A stretch of DNA of 64,000 nt from Pseudothioglobus sp905182815 (GCF_048087625.1 NZ_CP159805.1:868001-932000); one strand, 5' to 3'. Positions 9,533 to 18,860 are shown, counted from the first letter of the stretch. Translations and numbers: made by a program. Notes: generated from the letters alone by a model not told the origin.

Positions 9533-11167
9533 TTGAAACACTTACACAAAATGCATTCAATAGGTTTGCAAAAAATAATTCCAGGTGTGCTTTTGAGCTT
9601 TGTTGTTACATTGGGCTTCTTTAGCCAATCGTCAATAGCTGCAAGTCACAAAGTTCTAAACTTAACAATACTTCATACAAATGATTTTCATGCTCGTTTT
9701 AGGCCTATCAGTAAGTACGATAATAATTGCTCTGCTGAGAGCAATGCTGAAGGAAAATGTTTTGGCGGCTCCGCTCGTCTAATTACAGCAATTGAGGATG
9801 CACGCTCAAGGCATGAAAATACAGTACTTTTAGACGGTGGTGATCAGTTCCAAGGAACTCTTTTCTATAACCTTTATAAGGGTAAGGTTGCTGCAGAAAT
9901 GATGAATAAACTTGGTTACGATGGAATGACTGTTGGAAACCATGAGTTTGATGATGGCCCTGAAACCTTAAGAGCATTTATGGATGCGGTTAACTTTCCA
10001 GTGCTTATGGCAAATGCAAATGTTGATATGGAGCCAGAACTTAAGGGTAAGCTAAAAAAATCAACGGTCATAGAGAGAAGTGGTCATAAAATTGGACTTA
10101 TAGGCCTTGTTACAGAGGACGTTGTTGATATTTCGAGTCCTGGTGATAATATTATATTCACTGATGCTATTACTGCTGCGCAAGCTGAGGTCGATTCTTT
10201 GACAGCAGCTGGAGTTGGCATAATCATACTTATGTCACATTCTTCATACGAAATTGACAAAGAAATTGCAGCCAATACAACAGGTATTGACGTGATTGTT
10301 GGTGGTCATGATAATGCTTATCTATCAAACATTAGCGATAGAGCAAAAGGACCTTATCCAACCGTTGTTAATGGCACTCAAATTGTACAAGCTTATGCCT
10401 ATGGTAAATACTTAGGTGAGCTCTCAGTTGTCTTTGATGATGAAGGTGAGGTTATCTCTGCAACAGGTGAGCCAATTACGATTGACGGCTCTGTCAATGA
10501 GAATAGTCAAATAGTTGCTCGCTTAGATGAATTAGAGAAGCCAATAACAGATCTTAAAGAAACTCTAGTTGGAAACGTTTCTAGTTCTTTAAATGGCGAT
10601 AGAGCTGTCTGCCGAGTTCAAGAATGTGATATGGGTAATATGATAACGGACGCAATGAGAGCGGCAGGAATGGAAAAAGGTTATTCGATTGCTCTTGCAA
10701 ACTCAGGAGGCATTCGAGCCTCTCTTGATGCTGGGCAGGTTACATTGGGCGAGATTATGACTATTCTTCCTTTCCAAAACACAATGTCAACTTTCAAAGT
10801 AACTGGTAAGCAATTACTTGCAGCGATTGAAAATGGCGTTAGTCAAGTTGAGGATGGTTCGGGCCGATTCCCTCAGGTTTCAGGAATGCGCTTCTCATTC
10901 GATGCGTCAAAACCTGCTAATGAAAGGGTGACTTCAATTGAAATCCAAGAGAGTAATGGGTCTTTTAGTGCACTCAATCTATACGGTACATACGGTATGG
11001 TTTCTAATAACTTTATTCGTGCTGGTGGTGATGGTTATAAAATGTTCAGGTCTGCAACAGATATCTATGACTTTGGTCCAGATCTAGCCGATGTTGTTGT
11101 TGATTATATTAAGGCAAATCCAGGTTACTCAGGTTTCACTGATAATCGAATTACGCAAATAAAGTAA
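9533..11167 (+). CDS. Secreted 5'-nucleotidase / UshA-like phosphoesterase
   Basis: This two-domain periplasmic enzyme most likely removes phosphate from nucleotides or related esters. It has 544 residues. The start is a TTG at 9533 chosen because the strong site GGGGAGAG ends seven bases before it; an ATG six codons later is the alternative. A signal peptide ends near residue 37 (SSIAA). The metallophosphatase domain has HTNDFH (48-53), GGDQF, GNHEFD and GGHDN. The C-terminal substrate domain has NSGGIRA and the FNT-like ILPFQNTM. A terminator follows directly. It would supply phosphate and nucleosides, and the pseudouridine genes downstream handle another nucleoside, but the link is only thematic. 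Confidence 0.93.
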   Translation: MKHLHKMHSIGLQKIIPGVLLSFVVTLGFFSQSSIAASHKVLNLTILHTNDFHARFRPISKYDNNCSAESNAEGKCFGGSARLITAIEDARSRHENTVLLDGGDQFQGTLFYNLYKGKVAAEMMNKLGYDGMTVGNHEFDDGPETLRAFMDAVNFPVLMANANVDMEPELKGKLKKSTVIERSGHKIGLIGLVTEDVVDISSPGDNIIFTDAITAAQAEVDSLTAAGVGIIILMSHSSYEIDKEIAANTTGIDVIVGGHDNAYLSNISDRAKGPYPTVVNGTQIVQAYAYGKYLGELSVVFDDEGEVISATGEPITIDGSVNENSQIVARLDELEKPITDLKETLVGNVSSSLNGDRAVCRVQECDMGNMITDAMRAAGMEKGYSIALANSGGIRASLDAGQVTLGEIMTILPFQNTMSTFKVTGKQLLAAIENGVSQVEDGSGRFPQVSGMRFSFDASKPANERVTSIEIQESNGSFSALNLYGTYGMVSNNFIRAGGDGYKMFRSATDIYDFGPDLADVVVDYIKANPGYSGFTDNRITQIK

Positions 11168-11170
11168 CCC

Positions 11171-11198
11171 AAAAAGGCCCTTAATTGGGCCTTTTTTT
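11171..11198 (+). terminator. Intrinsic terminator after the nucleotidase gene
   Basis: AAAAAGGCCC, a loop TTAATT, then GGGCCTTTTT with a run of seven T. The GGCCC/GGGCC stem plus T tract is a textbook rho-independent terminator. The A-rich left arm would let it work in both directions. It separates the nucleotidase from the proteorhodopsin transcript. Confidence 0.92.
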
Positions 11199-11376
11199 AT
11201 CCATCCTTATTTTTTATGCAATTTAAGTAATGTGTCAAAATGACCTATTGTATAAGGGTTTAAAAAAATATATTATAAATTAATGGGTATTTAATATTGT
11301 TTTTAAGGTATATTTTTCCGGAATAGCTAATGATTAGTTATTATTATTGTTAATTTAATATATTTAGGGAGTTCCT

Positions 11377-12105
11377 ATGAACGATATGAGTTTATTTTTA
11401 CAAGCTGGCGATTTTGTTGGCGTTTCATTCTGGATAGTGTCTGTGGCGATGGTTGCTGCTACAGTATTTTTCTTTTATGAAGGTATGGCAGTAAATAAAG
11501 AGTGGAGACTGTCAATGACAGTTGCAGGATTGGTAACGTTGGTTGCTGCAATTCACTACTATTATATGAGAGACTATTGGGTAGCTTCGGTTATCGCAGG
11601 AGCTCCTGATTCTCCAATTGTATACAGATATATTGATTGGTTAATTACTGTCCCATTATTAATGATTGAATTTTTCATCATCTTGAAAGCAGTAGGCGCT
11701 TCAGTGTCAACTAATTCTTTCTGGAGATTATTAGCTGGAACTATGGTAATGCTAATTGGTGGATTCGCAGGTGAGGCGCATTTAGTATCCGCTTCTGTCG
11801 GGTTTGTCGTGGGCATGATAGGTTGGGCAATCATCATCTGGGAAATCTTCGGTGGTGAGGCTAGTAAAGCAGCTGAGGCAAATGCAAGCGTAAAGTCTGC
11901 ATTCAATGCTCTTAGAATTATTGTTTTAGTAGGCTGGGCTATTTATCCTCTTGGATATGTCTTCGGATATATGATGGGAAGTGTAGATGCTGGAACTTTA
12001 AACATTGTTTACAACCTTGCAGATTTTGTTAACAAAATCTTATTTGGTTTAATTATTTGGAATGTTGCAGTGCAATCAAGCGCAGCTGGCAGCAAGAAGA
12101 AGTAA
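11377..12105 (+). CDS. Proteorhodopsin, green-tuned light-driven proton pump
   Basis: This seven-helix retinal protein pumps protons outward across the inner membrane in light. It has 242 residues. Equivalents of the key residues are all present: R84, the primary proton acceptor D87 and donor E98 in RYIDWLITVPLLMIE, the counter-ion partner H60, D216, and the retinal Schiff-base lysine K220 in LADFVNKILFG. The spectral tuning position is Leu (L95, equal to 105 in the reference protein), which means green absorption. It begins MNDMSLFLQAGDFVG without a long signal peptide. The ribosome site AGGGAG lies eight bases upstream. Terminators flank the gene on both sides, so it is a single-gene transcript. 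No retinal or carotene synthesis gene is in this window. Confidence 0.98.
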   Translation: MNDMSLFLQAGDFVGVSFWIVSVAMVAATVFFFYEGMAVNKEWRLSMTVAGLVTLVAAIHYYYMRDYWVASVIAGAPDSPIVYRYIDWLITVPLLMIEFFIILKAVGASVSTNSFWRLLAGTMVMLIGGFAGEAHLVSASVGFVVGMIGWAIIIWEIFGGEASKAAEANASVKSAFNALRIIVLVGWAIYPLGYVFGYMMGSVDAGTLNIVYNLADFVNKILFGLIIWNVAVQSSAAGSKKK

Positions 12106-12127
12106 GCATAACTTTACATAAGTTCAT

Positions 12128-12155
12128 AAAAAGCCCTCTTCATTGAGGGCTTTTT
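12128..12155 (+). terminator. Intrinsic terminator after proteorhodopsin
   Basis: AAAAAGCCCTC, a loop TTCATT, then GAGGGCTTTTT. It is an 11-base perfect stem ending in T residues and starts 22 bases after the stop codon. The A tract on the other side means it may also stop transcripts arriving from the photolyase/DUF2256 genes on the minus strand, whose last stop codon is only 19 bases away. Confidence 0.92.
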
Positions 12156-12173
12156 ATTAATAGATCAAATTTA

Positions 12174-12293
12174 CTACAGCTTATTCCTTCGACACCTTTC
12201 ACTGCAATAGAGAACGTTTTCCCAGTCTTTACGCCATTTTTTTCTCCAGGTGAAGGGCTTATTGCAAGTTTTACAAATCTTCTCTAATTTCAT
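12174..12293 (-). CDS. DUF2256 zinc-finger-like mini-protein coupled to photolyase
   Basis: A 39-residue protein is encoded on the minus strand, from ATG at 12293 to TAG at 12174. It starts MKLEKICKTCNKPFTWRKKW and ends YCSERCRRNKL. Four cysteines (C7, C10, C30, C34) in a C-x2-C...C-x3-C layout and the FTWRKKW core are the hallmark of the DUF2256 family. Its ATG overlaps the photolyase TGA in an ATGA junction, so the two are translationally coupled. DUF2256 is known to occur beside cryptochrome/photolyase genes; its role is unknown. It probably binds one zinc and may touch DNA through its basic face (inference). Confidence 0.9.
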   Translation of the reverse strand: MKLEKICKTCNKPFTWRKKWRKDWENVLYCSERCRRNKL

Positions 12294-13780
12294 CGAGTAT
12301 GGGCCTTAATAAATTTTTCTGCCTCGCCAAAGATAAGTTCTTTCCTTTCCTGTGACATTCTGTCTAATAGTTTTGGTTGAAGAGATAATCTAGGATTGGA
12401 TTCATAGAACTTTCTATTTTTTTGAATGAACCTCCAATAAAGTCCGTCAACTGCATTGCACCATTCACCTTTTTTGTAGTTACTCATTTTAAGTAGGTAA
12501 TTTGAGCCACAGGTGTAAGGCTTAGTTGACATTAGGCCGCCATCAGAATAGGTTGCCATTCCAAACACATTTGGAACCATAACCCACTCGGAAGAGTCAA
12601 TATACATCTCCATAAACCACCTATATATTTCTTTGGGATCAATTTCGCAAAGATTCATCAGGTTGCTTATGACCATAAGTCTAGGTATGTGATGGTTGTA
12701 TCCATCTTGTATTGCAGTAATGATAGAATCATCTAAAGGCGCTATTCCAGTTGAACCTTCGTACCAGCTTGAAGTTAACTTGCCCGTATGGCCCCAATAG
12801 TTTTTATTTGATTGGTAGTCACCTTTTGTTTGATATACGCCTCTGATAAACTCACGCCAACCTAAGACTTGCCTTACAAAGCCTTCCAATGAGTTCATGG
12901 GGATTTGATAAGTATCAGCGCTATCTAGTAGGGTTTGAATAACTTTTTGAGGAGACAAAAGCCCTATATTCATTGAGGCGCTGATGCAGCTATGAAACAA
13001 AAAGTTTTTGCCTTCTAGCATTGCGTCTTCATAAATACCAAAATTAGCCATTCTCTTCTTTAAAAAATCTTCAAATTGACTCTCAGCATCACGTCGATTA
13101 ACAGGAAACCATGGATTATCGAGGCTTCCAGGGTGGTCATTAAAATGCTGCATAATGAGGCTACAAACTTCATCATGGTGTAACGATTGGCTAGTATTTG
13201 GCAGGCCAGGAATCAAAGTATTAGCAGGAATTTTTTTTCGATTTTCTGCATCAAAGGACCATTTACCGCCCAAAGGCTTGTTGTCTTCATCCATCAAAAT
13301 GTTGAATTTTTTCCTTGCGTGCTGATAGAAATTTCCCATTCTTAGGGCTTTTTTATCCTTCATTAGTGAGTAAAGCTCTTCCCTAGAAAAGAGAAACATT
13401 GGCGACTGGTGAACTTTAAACTTAACATTACTCTTAGTTAAGCCTTCAAGTAATTCAGTTTCAAAGGTCTTGTCTTCAATTTCAAATACATTTACCTGTT
13501 CTATTTCATTATCCAAAACATAATCAACAAGACACTCTAGATAAGATTGATTTTCAATTCGATCATTTAAGGCAAAGTATCCAACAGAGATTCCCAAAGA
13601 TTCTAGCTCTTCTTTGTACTCACGCATTGCACATAGAAACAAGTAAAGCTTGAGTTTGTGATGTTTTTCATAGCTGCAAAGATCAAAGTCTTCTGCCATA
13701 AAGACCTCATTACAGCCCAGCTCTTGAAGTAATTTGGGCTCAAAGAGTTGGTTTCCTAGAATTACAAACAAGCTTTTCAT
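12290..13780 (-). CDS. Photolyase/cryptochrome of the FeS-BCP (PhrB-like) family, iron-sulfur ligands apparently lost
   Basis: This flavoprotein of the deoxyribodipyrimidine photolyase-related family has 496 residues; characterised members (Agrobacterium PhrB) repair (6-4) photoproducts with blue light. Family landmarks are RMGNFYQHAR, GGKWSFDAENRK, QVLGWREFIRG, YNHHIPRLMV and EWVMVPNVFGMA. Characterised members ligate a 4Fe-4S cluster with four Cys. Here the first expected position (TGIAPLD, about 345-351) has no Cys, and the usual C-x2-C stretch after the MSDY motif is shortened to MSNYKKGEWCNAVDG, leaving only C441. The cluster is therefore probably absent. It is co-expressed with the DUF2256 protein and lies beside proteorhodopsin. 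Family certain; lesion type and loss of the cluster inferred. Confidence 0.93.
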   Translation of the reverse strand: MKSLFVILGNQLFEPKLLQELGCNEVFMAEDFDLCSYEKHHKLKLYLFLCAMREYKEELESLGISVGYFALNDRIENQSYLECLVDYVLDNEIEQVNVFEIEDKTFETELLEGLTKSNVKFKVHQSPMFLFSREELYSLMKDKKALRMGNFYQHARKKFNILMDEDNKPLGGKWSFDAENRKKIPANTLIPGLPNTSQSLHHDEVCSLIMQHFNDHPGSLDNPWFPVNRRDAESQFEDFLKKRMANFGIYEDAMLEGKNFLFHSCISASMNIGLLSPQKVIQTLLDSADTYQIPMNSLEGFVRQVLGWREFIRGVYQTKGDYQSNKNYWGHTGKLTSSWYEGSTGIAPLDDSIITAIQDGYNHHIPRLMVISNLMNLCEIDPKEIYRWFMEMYIDSSEWVMVPNVFGMATYSDGGLMSTKPYTCGSNYLLKMSNYKKGEWCNAVDGLYWRFIQKNRKFYESNPRLSLQPKLLDRMSQERKELIFGEAEKFIKAHTR

Positions 13781-13959
13781 TTATGCTTAATTTTAGTTAA
13801 TTAATAGCTATCAAATTTTAAAGCATCAAGTCATAAATTATTGATTTTATTCACTAAAAAATGTATAAAAAAAACGGATTATAAGTTCACCAAGTCTTCA
13901 CTATTTCTTTACGTACCATCTATATAATATTTTGGTTGAAGTTAAAGTAAGAGAAAATT

Positions 13960-16900
13960 ATGGATTCGTTTTTAAATTTCCTTGTACGTCAAAAAAAACT
14001 CGCACTATTATTTACGTTGTCAATTGTCGTATTAGGCTTTATGACGCTCCAAAAAATTCAGCGTGATACTTACCCGGTTATTGAATTTGATCGGCTCTCA
14101 ATAAATACTTCTTACCCAAGCGCCTCTCCGAGAGATGTTGAGAAGAATATTACTAACGTAATTGAGAGCAAAATAAAGGGAATTTATGGAATCAAAGAGC
14201 TGACATCTACTTCATCTGAAGGGACATCTCGTATAAATATTGAAATTGATGAGGATGTTGATGATATCCAAGAGGTGAAGGCTAGTATTTCTGAGGCGGT
14301 CAATGAAATTGAAGACTTGCCAGAAGATGCTAATGACCCATTAGTAGTTGACAGGACAAGTACTGAGTGGCCAATCCTTACAATAGTAATCGGTGGAGAT
14401 GACATCAATGTCGAGACTGCTAAAGCCATTGCTAATAATATTGAGAAAAATCTTTCTTTAATTGATGGTATTGCGAACATTAATATTGGTGGAGACTCTG
14501 AAAGAGAGGTACAAATTAGAATTAATCCAGAAAAGCTTTTACAATACCAACTCTCTTTTGATCAGGTAAGGAGCGCCATCGCTGATCAAAATATACGCTC
14601 TGCTATTGGTGATAATAATCAAGGAAGAAACCAAAAAAATATCGTTATTATCTCTGAATATCAAGATAAAGAGTCTTTAGAGGACGTTGTTGTAAAGTCC
14701 AGCTATGATGGGCCAACAATTCTATTAAAGGACATTGCCTCAATTGATGAAGGTGAAATTGGTTTTAATACAATTACTCGAATTAATGGGACTAAGGGCT
14801 TCGTCCTCAAGGTTACAAAAACAGAAAAAGCAGACGTTATTAGAACCATTGAAAAAGTAAGAGAGACTTTGGATGTACTTAAAGAATCATACCCTTCAAA
14901 TATCAATTTAATTGTTACCGATGACAGATCAAAGCCAGTATCTAACCGATTAAATATTGTAACTAACAATGCCTTAGTAGGGCTAGCCTTAATTATGGTT
15001 GTTTTAGGCTTATTTTTATCTTTTAAGACTGCATTCTGGGTTGCTATAAGTATTCCTGTGACTCTTTTAGGGACGGTTGCTTTTCTTGGCTTTGTAGGCG
15101 AAACAATTAACTTAATCTCATTAATTGGAATGGTCTTAGTCTTGGGCTTAGTTGTGGATGACAGCATTATCATTGCTGAAAGTATTCACCACTATAAAGA
15201 AAAGGGGGGTGATGTCTATCAAAATATTGTTGATGGCTTTAAAAGGGTAATCATGCCTGTTGTTACGACTATATTAACTACAATCCTTGCAATATCAACC
15301 GTTCTAATAATGAGTGGAACGACCGGTAAATTTATATACATATTACCTATTACTGTTATCTGCGCTTTAACGTTCTCATTTCTTGAAGTGAGTATCGCTC
15401 TGCCTGCGCACATGTCTGGTAGTAAGGTCAGCAAACAAAAAACATGGTTTAAGCCTGTCGAAAGATGGTTTGAAAAAGTGCTAGTTGTAATCCTTAGGTG
15501 GCGCTTTATAGTTTTAAGTCTTTTTATTGCGCTTCTTGCATTCAGTGCCTATGTTGGCATGAAGGAAATTACTTATATTCAGTGGCCATCGAGCGGCACA
15601 AACTCGATAAATATGCGCATTCAAACGCCACTTGGGACTCCCGTTGAAACAACTGAGCAGTCCATCATTAAAATTGATAATATTATTATTGATAAGGTGG
15701 GTTCAAACCTAGACTTTTTTACGAGCACAATTGGTTCAAGAGCCTCTAATCGAGCATCGATTGCTATTACCTTGACGCCAGCGAATGATCGCGCAATCTC
15801 TGCTAAAGAAATTATTGAGATCCTTAAAGAAGAAACCAAGGATATTAAAGGGGTTTCAAGGATTAACTTTAGAACAAATAGAGGCGGCCCGGGTGGAGCT
15901 TTAGATATTGAGTTAAGTCTAATTGGAAGTAATGATGTTCAGCGTCAGGCTGCTGTTGACCAACTTGAAAAAATACTTAGTAGCTACGACGGAGTCAGCG
16001 ACATTGATCGTGATGACGATTTAAGTAAAAATCGAATTGAGGTTTTGTTGGATTATGAGTCAATGGCAAGCTTAGGAATTCAATACCAGCAGGTATACAG
16101 TCACTTAAGGACCATATACTCTGGGATGGACGTTTCTGATGTAGATTTTAATAACACCAAGCTAAGCGTTAAAATGTATCTTGGTGATAGTAATTATTCT
16201 GATGACTATATTACGGAAACCTCTATCAGGAATAACCAGGGAAGGATGATTCCAATGTCACAATTTGCAAGTGTTGTAGAGACTCCAGGCGATCCAAACT
16301 ACAAGCACTTGAATGGTGAGCGAGTTGTTAAGGTAAGTGCGGCAGTTGAAGACTCAGTAACCACCGCTCAATCTGTCTCAAAAAGAGCACTTGATGAGCT
16401 AGACTTGATTAATAATTTTCCTGAAGTTCGTGCAATAGAAGGGGGCAGCTCATTTGAAGCAAAAGAAGCTTTAAGTGATTTTACTTTGGCACTTGGGTTT
16501 GCTGTCTTTGGTATATTTATGCTAATAGCGCTTCTTTTTAATTCATACTCTCAGCCGCTGTTAGTTATTCTTAGTATTCCTTTTGCTTTGATTGGCGTAG
16601 TGTGGGCTTTCTTCTTTCACTCTGAACCATTCAGTTTTTTTGTTTTATTGGGGGTCTTAGCGCTAGTGGGAGTTGTAGTAAATGATTCTTTAGTAATGAT
16701 CAGCCACCTTAATTTCATTAAGCAAAGTCAAGACAAAGATAGTACGTCAATCCAGTGGATTGCGATGGGCGCTAAAGACCGACTAAGGGCAGTAATATTA
16801 ACGACCCTTACAACGCTCGCAGGTGTCTTACCGCTTATCTATGGCTTTGGAGGTAAAGACGCATTCTTACAACCAATGGTAATGGCGCTAGGGTACGGCT

Positions 16901-17010
16901 TACTATTTGGTACTTTTGTTACTTTGATACTCCTTCCTTGCCTTTATTCTTTAAACTTAGACTTAATTAACTGGATTAAAAAGATAAAAAATAGTCTATT
17001 GAAAACATGA
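13960..17010 (+). CDS. RND-family efflux permease
   Basis: This large inner-membrane proton antiporter subunit of the AcrB/HAE1 type has 1016 residues. It shows the duplicated layout of two six-helix blocks, each preceded by a big periplasmic loop. TM4 carries the Asp pair of proton relay in LVVDDSIIIAES, and TM10 has VVVNDSLVMISH. No membrane-fusion protein or outer-membrane channel gene is adjacent, so partners must be encoded elsewhere or the protein works differently. Its stop codon overlaps the psuK start (ATGA at 17007-17010), so it heads an operon with pseudouridine catabolism genes. The substrate is unknown. Confidence 0.92.
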   Translation: MDSFLNFLVRQKKLALLFTLSIVVLGFMTLQKIQRDTYPVIEFDRLSINTSYPSASPRDVEKNITNVIESKIKGIYGIKELTSTSSEGTSRINIEIDEDVDDIQEVKASISEAVNEIEDLPEDANDPLVVDRTSTEWPILTIVIGGDDINVETAKAIANNIEKNLSLIDGIANINIGGDSEREVQIRINPEKLLQYQLSFDQVRSAIADQNIRSAIGDNNQGRNQKNIVIISEYQDKESLEDVVVKSSYDGPTILLKDIASIDEGEIGFNTITRINGTKGFVLKVTKTEKADVIRTIEKVRETLDVLKESYPSNINLIVTDDRSKPVSNRLNIVTNNALVGLALIMVVLGLFLSFKTAFWVAISIPVTLLGTVAFLGFVGETINLISLIGMVLVLGLVVDDSIIIAESIHHYKEKGGDVYQNIVDGFKRVIMPVVTTILTTILAISTVLIMSGTTGKFIYILPITVICALTFSFLEVSIALPAHMSGSKVSKQKTWFKPVERWFEKVLVVILRWRFIVLSLFIALLAFSAYVGMKEITYIQWPSSGTNSINMRIQTPLGTPVETTEQSIIKIDNIIIDKVGSNLDFFTSTIGSRASNRASIAITLTPANDRAISAKEIIEILKEETKDIKGVSRINFRTNRGGPGGALDIELSLIGSNDVQRQAAVDQLEKILSSYDGVSDIDRDDDLSKNRIEVLLDYESMASLGIQYQQVYSHLRTIYSGMDVSDVDFNNTKLSVKMYLGDSNYSDDYITETSIRNNQGRMIPMSQFASVVETPGDPNYKHLNGERVVKVSAAVEDSVTTAQSVSKRALDELDLINNFPEVRAIEGGSSFEAKEALSDFTLALGFAVFGIFMLIALLFNSYSQPLLVILSIPFALIGVVWAFFFHSEPFSFFVLLGVLALVGVVVNDSLVMISHLNFIKQSQDKDSTSIQWIAMGAKDRLRAVILTTLTTLAGVLPLIYGFGGKDAFLQPMVMALGYGLLFGTFVTLILLPCLYSLNLDLINWIKKIKNSLLKT

Positions 17011-17954
17011 CATCCAAACAAAAGCAGTATGTCTTTGTAATTGGTGGGGCCAATATTGATCTTCAGGGGTCTAGTGATAACCCGCTTTTATTAAAGGATT
17101 CGAATCCAGGTGAAATATCAATGTCTTCAGGAGGCGTTGGAAGAAATATTGCTGAGAACATGTCTAGGCTCAACATACCAACAAAAATATTTTCATATGT
17201 CGGATCTGACGCTCTGGGAAATTTTTTAATTGAGTCCACTCAAAAAGCGAATGTCGATACTTCATACATAAATAGGCATCCCACATTGCCAACCAGTCAA
17301 TACCTGTCGGTGCTGGATGATAATAACGACATGCTGGTTTCAATCTCAGACATGAGAATCATTAATGAGATGTCAATTGATGACATTAGAAGCCACAAAG
17401 ATGCCTTAAATCAAAGCTCTTTGATTGTAATTGATACAAACATCCCAGTTAATGTCATTGAGTACATAACAGAAAAATTTAACCATATTCCCTTATTTTT
17501 AGATACAGTATCGATCGCAAAGGCATCAAAGATAACGCACCTTATTGGTAAATTTCATACCGTTAAGCCGAATAGGTTAGAGTCTGAGCTAATTACTGGC
17601 ATTAAAATTACAGATCAAAGCTCTATGCATAGCGCTGCAAAGAACATGTTTGAAAAGGGTTGCAAACAAATCTTTATTACTCTGGGTGACGAGGGTGTGT
17701 TTTATTATGACGGAAAAGATTATGGGATGTTTAATCAAAAAAAGATAGATGTAGTCAGTGCAAATGGAGCGGGAGACGCTTTTGTGGCAGGAATGGTTTA
17801 TGGTTTTTTAAATTTAAATGGCATTAAAGAAACAGTAAAATATGCATCTGCTGCTGCGTTGATTGCATTAAAAAGTAAAAATACTATCAGTGATCAGTTA
17901 TCACTAGAAAATGTAGCGCTATTATTAAAGGAACAGAGCAATGAAGCTGAATGA
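17007..17954 (+). CDS. psuK: PfkB-family carbohydrate kinase, probable pseudouridine kinase
   Basis: This ribokinase-fold enzyme of 315 residues is predicted to phosphorylate pseudouridine to pseudouridine 5'-phosphate. Motifs are the N-terminal IGGANIDLQG, the SSGGVGRNIAENMSRL signature and the catalytic-base region SANGAGDAFVAG. The assignment to pseudouridine rather than another sugar or nucleoside rests mainly on the gene directly after it, which encodes the glycosidase that uses its product; the two overlap by 14 bases. It also overlaps the RND gene upstream by four bases. Confidence 0.88.
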   Translation: MTSKQKQYVFVIGGANIDLQGSSDNPLLLKDSNPGEISMSSGGVGRNIAENMSRLNIPTKIFSYVGSDALGNFLIESTQKANVDTSYINRHPTLPTSQYLSVLDDNNDMLVSISDMRIINEMSIDDIRSHKDALNQSSLIVIDTNIPVNVIEYITEKFNHIPLFLDTVSIAKASKITHLIGKFHTVKPNRLESELITGIKITDQSSMHSAAKNMFEKGCKQIFITLGDEGVFYYDGKDYGMFNQKKIDVVSANGAGDAFVAGMVYGFLNLNGIKETVKYASAAALIALKSKNTISDQLSLENVALLLKEQSNEAE

Positions 17955-18860
17955 TTATTTAGATTTTCACCCAGACGTTGAAAATGCACTAAAAAATAAC
18001 TTGCCAATTGTTGCGCTCGAGTCTACTATTATCTCTCACGGGATGCCGTACCCTAAAAACATAGAGACTGCGTTGATGGTTGAAGAGACTGTTCGATCAA
18101 ATAATGCCGTTGCAGCAACTATTGCAATTATTAAAGGGCGCTTAAAAATAGGCCTTACTGAAAAAGAAATTGAATTTTTAGCAACGAATGACGAGATTAA
18201 AAAGATCTCCAGGAGGATCTTGCTGTTGCTGTTTCACAGCAATTATCTGGCTCAACAACCGTTGCGTCAACAATGATTATTGCAAAACTTGCAAATATAG
18301 CAGTATTTGCAACAGGTGGAATAGGAGGGGTTCATAGAGGCGCTGAAACAACACTTGATATCTCTGCAGATCTTGATGAGCTCTCAAGAACAAACGTGTG
18401 TGTTGTTTGCGCCGGGGTAAAGTCTATACTTGATATTGGGCTAACTCTTGAGTATCTTGAAACCAAGGGCGTTCCTGTTATTGGCTATAAAACTTCTGAG
18501 ATGCCAGCTTTTTACTCCACAAAATCTGGGTTTAATGTCGACTACAGAATTGATGCAGCAACTGATATTGCAAGCATACTTAAAACCAAATGGGATCTCT
18601 ATATTGATGGGGGTGTATTAGTCACAAACCCTATTCCAGTTGCATTTGAACTTGAATCAAGCGCTATGAATGAGGCAATAAATCTAGCTATTATTGAGGC
18701 TGATAATGAAGGTATTACAGGCAAAAAAATAACGCCTTATTTATTATCAAAAGTTAATGAAATTACAAAAGGTAAGAGCCTAGATGCCAACATCAAGTTG
18801 ATTAAAAATAATGCAGACTTAGCGGCAAAAATTGCAGTGCATTTTTCTAAGAAGGATTAG
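17941..18860 (+). pseudogene. psuG: Pseudouridine-5'-phosphate glycosidase, split by a one-base frameshift
   Basis: PsuG cleaves pseudouridine 5'-phosphate to uracil and ribose 5-phosphate. The N-terminal part (IVALESTIISHGMPYP) is read from 17941 and runs to a TGA at 18274-18276. The rest (TMIIAKLANIAVFATGGIGG, then VCAGVKSILDIGLTLEYLET) is in the frame one base back. The family's KISRRDL segment matches if a G is added, or re-read, at 18216 within AGGAGGATCTT. Everything else, including the C-terminus, is intact, for a repaired length near 307. The site is a tandem AGG-AGG that also resembles a Shine-Dalgarno sequence, so programmed -1 shifting, a true mutation and a homopolymer sequencing error are all open. 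Confidence 0.88.

Noticed and set aside
18273..18860. Separate gene starting at ATG 18273
   Set aside because: This Met is internal to the PsuG motif (TMIIAKL); the ATGA overlap is a coincidence of the frameshift.
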